Source of the DNA: Clusia tigrina
Lineage: Eukaryota > Arthropoda > Insecta > Diptera > Clusiidae
Reading direction: 5' to 3'
Assembly: GCA_920105625.2 (NCBI GenBank)
Contig: OV050033.1
Coordinates: forward strand, 13,040,001-13,104,000
DNA: 64,000 nucleotides
Positions 57,375 to 64,000 of this stretch are shown piece by piece (position 1 is the stretch's first letter; each line of letters opens with the position of its first letter). Both the position numbers and the translations under genes were made by a program. The notes beneath the pieces are model-generated. The model worked only from the letters and a program-made list of their open reading frames with translations. It was not told the origin of the DNA and did no database searches.

Positions 57375-59820
57375 CTGAAGAAACATTTGAAAGTCCCCTT
57401 GCCAGCTACTTCCACGCTCCTGATACAGTGCAGCTACCAAACTGCTTTCAAATAGCTTGCTAGTGCCTCGAATCCGACCCTCGCAGTTTTTGTAAAGCCG
57501 AATAATGAACAAACCCCCTTTGCCCTGTACTCGTATGCTTGTGATTCGTTCTCACGTCATCTGATTTACTTTATAAAATCGCTTACCACAGTCGTCCTTT
57601 TGTTTATATTTTTTTCTTCCAATTTTTTTTTTTACCAATTGACATAAAATTTAATTTGCCTTTAATTTTCTTTTTGATGGAGTTTTTATGGATTTATTAG
57701 GACTACATAAAAACGAAACCCTCGCATATCCTTTGCTGGGATATTACATTTAAATGCTCGTATAATAAAATTGCCGAGTTTTATTCCGCTGCACTGAGAA
57801 TGTGGTTCGCACCGTGCACTGTCGCCGCCTGCTGCTCGCTCATGAGTTTTTTTTTTTTTTTCAATAAAAAGCATTTTGACCGCCTGCGTCACCTTGCCCA
57901 GGCCGCATAAATTTGGTATATTTCAGCAAAAATTGTCTGCGTCTGTATTTTATAGGATTTAATCTTTATTGTCGATAGAGCAGCAAAAATTTTATTTCAT
58001 TGCTGACAACATGAGCCATTTGCCGCAGACACTGGCGAGAGCCAGGGCTGCCATTAAACCGAAGGACTTTTTTTATATACCCAAGCAAGCGAATGCTATT
58101 CCCCTTCATCCCTCTCTGTTACTCACTGAGTGTATGTGTGTGTGTGTGCGTGTAATCCTGTTGAAAAAGGCGCGTCCGAATGTGTGGCAACTGCTGCGCA
58201 TTAAGGCCCACAAGGCTTACAGTTAGGTTGGGTGGACATTTCCATTTCCATTCGCATTTGGAGGCGGCAGCACCACGCGCCTGGCCCAGGCGAATGTGGT
58301 ACACAAATTTATAGGCCACCGTCGGAAAGTGTCCGCGCAGTCGTTACCAGGTTATTTTTTTGTTGGTATTTATTTATTTTTGTTTTCCTTTGCTGTGTTT
58401 TTTTACTCTTTAGTATGACATCCTATCAGACCATTTACATCGGAGAATGTTGAATTTCCCTTTCGATGTCGTTTCCTGTGGCACCCGAATTTACTGAATT
58501 GGAAAAATGTACAAATAAGGAGACACATACACATATAGAAACAGCACCTCCTCTTCCACACCCACACATGCCAGGATGCGTTGTGAAAAACGAAAGGAAA
58601 TTACTGACAAAGCTTTTTCGTTGATATTATCGCCTGGAGCTGGGAGTTGGGCAGCGTCGGGAATTGTGGAATTGTGTGTGCCCGGCAGTCAGTCGTCGCC
58701 GTCGGAGCCGTCGTCGTCGTCGTCTATTCTAAAAATGTCGGCCAGCATAATTTTCCCACTTACCAGCCCACCTATTCGGGTATACCAACTACACAAACGC
58801 CTGCCAAAATGTTTGCTTGTCTGCGTTGTCCTTGGTTTGTTTCATATCAGCAGCGAGCTTTCATTTTCAATTTTCGTCCGTCCTGTTTATAGTAAGGAAT
58901 TGAACGAGTGTGTCCGTTGTATGTCCTTCAAATACATAGCAGGCATGCATACATATACAATAATAATAAAGGCAGGCAGCCTTTTTCTCATTGTTCGTCC
59001 CGTTGTGACTGTGTCAGTGCGCCTACATGTGGACAAACTATACCCCAGTATTCACAATGGATTTTGTGAGTTGCTTGTCTTTGAGTATGTCTGTCCGACG
59101 TCTGTTGTTTTTGTATTTGCTGACTAGGATGGGCGTCAACGTCGTAGCCTTTGTCGTCGGTAACAACAACAACAACAACAATAATACATTTTGTTGTTTT
59201 AATGTAGGCTTTCATTTGGTTGCTCCTTGGCTTGTCCTGCTATGTAAAGTGTCCGTAGTATGTCTGCGTTGCCATTACTGTTGGATTGGCAGCATCCTAC
59301 GGGAGGGGGTGGTGATGGTTGTATTGTTGCTGTTGTTTCTGCCGTTACTGGTGGTATGCTGGTCTGTGTATCCTGCTGTCTGTTTTTGCTACGACGCATA
59401 CAACTAATGCCATTTTAATGTGCCACTTTGTTGTTGGAGCTCATTTATAAGCTTTTAATGACATGTTTCTGCGGGGTCTGCAACGATCCTTGCTTTTCGA
59501 TAAATTTCCTCTGCCTCTGGGTTTCAATAAATTTACTGTTACTGTAGATGCTTTAATATAACGATGGATTGACAATATTAATATAATTTATGTATTCTTA
59601 AGTTGTTATATAACTAAATCAGATGAATAAGTTGTATGCATCGATGAAGATAATAATGGAATTTATACCATGGTCCCGCTTTGTAAAGAACGTATTCAAC
59701 ATTTCACACTTTTGATATTCACATCTTCCACATCAACCAACGATCTCATGAATAAAAATATGGACTTGAAGGCTCTATGGCATAAATACTTGAAAGTTGC
59801 TCACTGCACTCACCAGTGGG
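57375..59820. other. Non-coding stretch with nothing recognised
   Basis: Short GT run near 58,135-58,150, GTCGTCGTCGTC near 58,705-58,722 and a CAA run at 59,163-59,182. The overlapping frames at 58576-59407 on both strands have no domains. Confidence 0.5.
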
Positions 59821-59829
59821 AATCCTTTC

Positions 59830-60835
59830 CCTACCTCTCTTTCTCTATTTATTGTACTCCCTCTAGTTTGTCTCCCTATTTATCTTCTATTCTATTTCTC
59901 CTTTTCTCTTTCTGTCTCTCTTTCTCCCTTTTTTTCTCTGTCTCTCTTTCTCCCTTTCTATTTCCGCTTTTCTCTTTCTCCCTTTTTCGTTCTCCTTGTC
60001 TATGTATTTTTTTGACTTCTTTATATCTCTCTATTTCTCCCTTTCTCTACCTCCCATCCTATATATTTCTTAGTTTCTCTGTATCTCAGTCTGTCTGTAT
60101 TTCAGTATCTCTGTATCTCAGTCTTTTTCTATTTCCCTTCTTCTCAGTTTCTCTGTGACTGAGTCTTTCTATATCTCACTCTCTCTGTATCTCAATATTT
60201 TTTTCTCCCTTCTCTATTTCTCTATTTCCCAATCTTTCTGTATCTCTTCGTCTACATCTTTCATTGTCGATCTCTTTTTCTTTCTCTCTCGTTTTATCTC
60301 TTAATTTTTTTCTCTCTTTCCCTTTCTCTATTTCTTGCACTCGTTCTCTCTTTCTATCTCTTTTTTCTTATTATATATATTGCTTTTGCTTTCTCTTTAT
60401 TTTTCCTTCTCTTTCGAGCTTCCTCTCTGTCTGCCTTCTCTTACCTCTATTTAATTTCAATTTTCTCTTTCTCTCCTTTCCACTATCTTTCTATCTCTCT
60501 CTCTTTATCTGCTTTCATTCTGTTCTAAATTTCTCTTCGTATCCGTCTCTCTTCTTTTGTCTCTTATTCGCTGTACTTGTCTTTGTCTGTCTCTATTTCT
60601 CTCGTTTTCTTTCCACCATTTTCCTACTTACTTTGTAATCTTCCTACTTACTTTATACTCTTTCTTTCTCCCTTTCTAATGCTCTTCCTCCCACTTGTTT
60701 CTCTGTTTTTCGCTAGTTTTCCATATCTTTTGGTTTTCCTTTCCTCTTGCCTCCTATCTTTTTCCTTTTCTCTTGCCTTCTCTCTTTCTAATGCTCTGTC
60801 TCCCTCTCTCTTTATATCACTCTCGCCATCACTCA
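59830..60835. repeat. Second kilobase pyrimidine-rich tract
   Basis: Plus strand is T/C-rich with TTTCTCTCTTTCTCCC words, TGTATCTCAGTCT-type units at about 60,080-60,195 and few purines. It is less regular than the 39.8-40.8 kb array. The serine/leucine/phenylalanine-rich frames are compositional. Confidence 0.9.
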
Positions 60836-60839
60836 CACA

Positions 60840-62040
60840 CAATTTTCCATGTGTTCATAGACAACCTATTCCTTAGTAATTATATGACCAAGAACCGAAT
60901 TGCAAAGTCTTTATACTAAACTATTGTTGCTCATATTCTCAGATTGCTCCTCTTTCTCTCTTTCTTCGGCTCTCTATCTCTATCTATCTCTCTGTCAATT
61001 TTTCCTTCATTTTTATGCACTCAATGTATGCTTACTTGTTGTTCATTTAATTAAAGTAAATTTTCTTATCTCATTAAAGCAAAATATTTACAATGCCTCT
61101 TCTCGAAGGTTCTTTAATAGCTTCGGAAATGTTATTTTCGCCACATTTACCCTTTTAAAATTTTAATTTAAAATTTTCTCTTCCCTTTAGTATACGTGGG
61201 GCTGTCTCGCTTCCTGGTACAATCCTGCTCAGAGTTTGTTGTTTTCATTTCTTGCCTTTTTGCTGACCTTTTTCCAAGAGCCTGTTTCAATTAAGCACTT
61301 TAATTAAACTACATACGTGTCTCTAGTATGTTGTAGTTCATCAAGTCCCCCTCTTATTTAATAAAGTTTGAAATGTTTCATTTAATTAAAAGACCCAAGA
61401 GACATGCGGGAGCGAGCGAACAGAACAGAACAGTTCAGTTCCTATGTTCTTCCTATTCAAATTCATTCATTGTGGTTCCATGCAATGGAGCTCGATGTGT
61501 TCTATCACGATTTAACTGCACACATATATATTTTATCTACTCTTATTCATTTACCATGCCCGTGGCGGAGGGGTGGCAACATTGTCGTCGGGATATATTA
61601 CTACTTGTCATGTTAGTCGGAGATTTCAAAAGAAGCAATCCAAGCCCATGCATATACCAGGGGCATGAGCAAGTGAACTTGTTCGTGATGAAAATAATTT
61701 CTGTGGTGCCCCCGAACGTATGCAGACGCTGACTTGACTGCCTGAATGGCTGACTGCCTGACTGGCTGACTAGCTGACTGGCGGCCTTTTGTTTGAATTG
61801 TGCCGTTGGCAAGAAAAGTGTCGCAGAATGGAACCACCAAAGTGCTCTTGGCTTAGTGTGTGTTTGTGCGGGTTTATGGAAGAACACTCAGTTCTGTGTC
61901 GACACAACTTGGGCGCTGCCACTCGTTAACTACTCTCATACCCCGGACAAGTGGGCACACACGTAAACACACTGCGAGTACTCGCCTCTAGACTGTCGAT
62001 ACTGCTCCAAGATTTTATGGCTGCATACTTTGGAAATATT
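60840..62040. other. Non-coding stretch with nothing recognised
   Basis: A further short CT patch lies at 60,945-61,000, and CTGACTGCCTGACTGGCTGAC at about 61,735-61,785. The frames at 61373-61887 on both strands lack domains. Confidence 0.5.
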
Positions 62041-62043
62041 AAC

Positions 62044-62063
62044 AATGGAATTGCAATTCCATT
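62044..62063. repeat. Perfect 20-bp palindrome
   Basis: AATGGAATTGCAATTCCATT is its own reverse complement, with no spacer. The flanks (C before, A after) do not pair. Confidence 0.9.
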
Positions 62064-62069
62064 ATGGAA

Positions 62070-64000
62070 ATAAAATGTTCACCATTTGAGTTCTATGGCT
62101 GAAGTTTATGTGGTTGCTCCGATGCAGCGGGAGCGGCATCATGCATGCAACGAATTCTAAGCTGTCGCAGTAAAACGTTTATGACGAAAGTTGCTGAACG
62201 AGCATGTATGGTGATGTATGTGAGTGGATGGTTCCATTTCTCAACGACCTTCAACTATTGTGAGAAAAAAGAACAAACCGCACAAAAACGAAGCATGAAA
62301 ATCGGGTCATGCACAGACAGTGTTCACAGCGGCAGCGTCCATAGAATTTGTATACGTATGTAAACTTTGAACATCTCTCACACTGGCACGAACGAAACAC
62401 GCTACAATCCCAAAAACCCCCTCAGTTGATGGGGTTTAACGATGTGGCCAATAAGAGTGACAATAAAGAAATTGAAGAACGAAGAAAGAAAAATGGATCG
62501 GAATAAATAAAAGTGAGTGTGGAGCCCTGAGTATAATAGAACAAACCACTAAAAGTAAAGTTAAGGATTTAGTTGTGTGTGATTTCACTTTATGAAGAAT
62601 TAAAATTTTATGAAGAATGAAAAAAATTACGATTTACTGAATTTATTTATGTACCACATACGCACCGTATACCGGATCTCGCTTTCAAGTGCACTGAGTG
62701 CGAAGAGTATTTATAAGGAGTTGTCTAGGAGGGGATTCAAGAGAGGAGTAATAGATCACGAACAGTGGTATAAAAAAACCATATAAGTGGAATAGTTCTT
62801 GCATTCTTTATAGAAGCTTCGTGTTACTTTTGCGAGTGCTTCTTAATATTCTACGCGTGTCGAAACGATTCCCATAAAACTCGAATATATCTAAAATTTG
62901 TTAGTTGAAAGGTTTATAAAACCAGTGTAAGACGTTATAAAACTAATTGAGCGATTTTAGAATTGTCGGTTTTATAAAGGCATAGGCCAGAATGCTTTAA
63001 ACTTATTCCAAAATATTTTAAGAAGATTTATTTCGTGTTTTTCCCAGAAGGAATACATTTTTCTTCTTATCAAACAATTCACTCTTCTGGAGTTTCCTTC
63101 GCAAATGTGAATGTTTGGTTCGCTAATGGGAATGATTATATCTCGAATAAGAATGTTTACTTTGCAAATGTGTTCAAAGGATGAAGTTGAAAATAGTTTG
63201 GTGCCCTAAGGCTTGCGGTTTTTACGGACAAATCCTGAGTGTCTCTATGATATTCGTACGATGTTTCCTTCCATGTGATCTTCTATTCCACATCCAAGCG
63301 AATCTATGCGACTTCGTAACTGAATCCAATTTTCGCATGCCTTCAATGTACGCATGTTGCCATTGTATTTTTGTTCAGATTGCAGCATCAGCCACAGCTG
63401 ACAGAATTAGAGGTTTCCTTGTAGAGCAAAGAGTTTGGAGCAATTGTTCCGGACTTGTCCCTTCACTGTCACGTATCATTCGCTACTTGGTGGCTCTTGT
63501 CTGTGAGCAAAGTCTTCATGAAAAGCGCATTTTTATATTGTTTTTATTTTTGAATTGCTCTCGCGTACCTTTAATTGCAGTTACATGTTTTCTCTAAAAG
63601 CAAATTCGTTGGTCGTTCCTTTCCATTCACCGCAGTCGTCCCCGGCCCGTTGCCTCCACACTACCGACATTTGCTTTTACGACTACATGTGAATATCACC
63701 GCATTCTCTCTGCATGCTCTCCTTGCACGCGTGTTCTCTGCACTCGTACGTGTGTATCAAATTGTTTGTCATCGATTATTGCTACTCGGAAAATGTATTT
63801 TTAAACTTGTGCGAGACTTGGACTAGACTTGTTTCCTTCCTCGGCGGGGTTCTTGCATGCATGAACACGGAGCGCACGGCGGCTGTTGTCGCAGCCGCAG
63901 CAGCAGCCCCGCTTGTGCACAACTGCATCATGCACTTCTGTCGATGACGGGTTATCGTAAATTGTTGACTTTGGTTCGTACAAGTAGTCGGTCCGGTGCG
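62070..64000. other. Non-coding stretch with nothing recognised
   Basis: No gene, RNA or transposon was recognised. The 138-residue plus-strand frame at 63181-63597 ends in hydrophobic sequence with no recognisable domain. It is the most coding-like unplaced frame in this end of the window, but it has no supporting evidence. GCCGCAGCAGCAGC occurs near 63,890. Confidence 0.45.

Noticed and set aside
63181..63597. 138-residue plus-strand frame considered as a secreted or membrane protein
   Set aside because: It has no domain, no clear signal peptide at its start and no splice or promoter context; it is probably a chance frame.

Overview
The window is eukaryotic nuclear DNA, almost certainly from a higher fly (Diptera). 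It is AT-rich and intron-like, full of opa-type CAA/TTG/CAG runs, CA and CCAA-type microsatellites, and remnants of non-LTR (LINE), mariner and piggyBac elements. The frequent octamer TACTCGTA/TACGAGTA and the general texture suggest a tephritid-like or other acalyptrate fly rather than Drosophila melanogaster. That narrower placement is an inference.

No host protein-coding exon could be supported. Outside the transposon remnants, the open frames longer than 60 codons are low-complexity frames over microsatellites or chance frames. The simplest reading is that the 64 kb lies within one or more very long introns or an intergenic interval. One site at 43,515/43,516 has a pyrimidine tract, CAG and immediately GTAAG. 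That is the structure of a recursive (zero-length exon) splice site and hints at a long plus-strand intron.

Layout: 1-15.5 kb is AT-rich non-coding DNA with a degenerate 17-bp tandem array (1.4-1.6 kb), a GC-richer block (6.1-6.5 kb), a long TTG run (8.74 kb) and the first cluster of a dispersed motif, AACATGTTGC. 15.5-25 kb holds two tRNA-like SINE copies, a C-depleted A-rich tract, a CTGA-type array and a possible LTR relic. 25-34 kb has more microsatellites, a second AACATGTTGC cluster, and a LINE 3' fragment interrupted by a small non-autonomous piggyBac element with TTAA ends. 34-43 kb is quiet DNA plus a kilobase of CT repeat. 43-58 kb contains the candidate recursive splice site, a second LINE fragment, a possible third SINE, a 19-bp minisatellite, a mariner-type transposase relic and the largest element, a 5'-truncated LINE (55.44-57.37 kb). 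58-64 kb is quiet apart from a second pyrimidine tract and a 20-bp perfect palindrome.

None of the transposon genes looks functional. The large LINE lacks the RT YADD block and has at least two frameshifts. The piggyBac fragment keeps only the C-terminal transposase region. The mariner relic has lost its third acidic residue. No previously undescribed gene system was found. The most unusual unexplained signal is the dispersed palindromic AACATGTTGC family, including a perfect 19-bp inverted pair at 33.6 kb and longer shared flanks at 18.05 and 27.9 kb.
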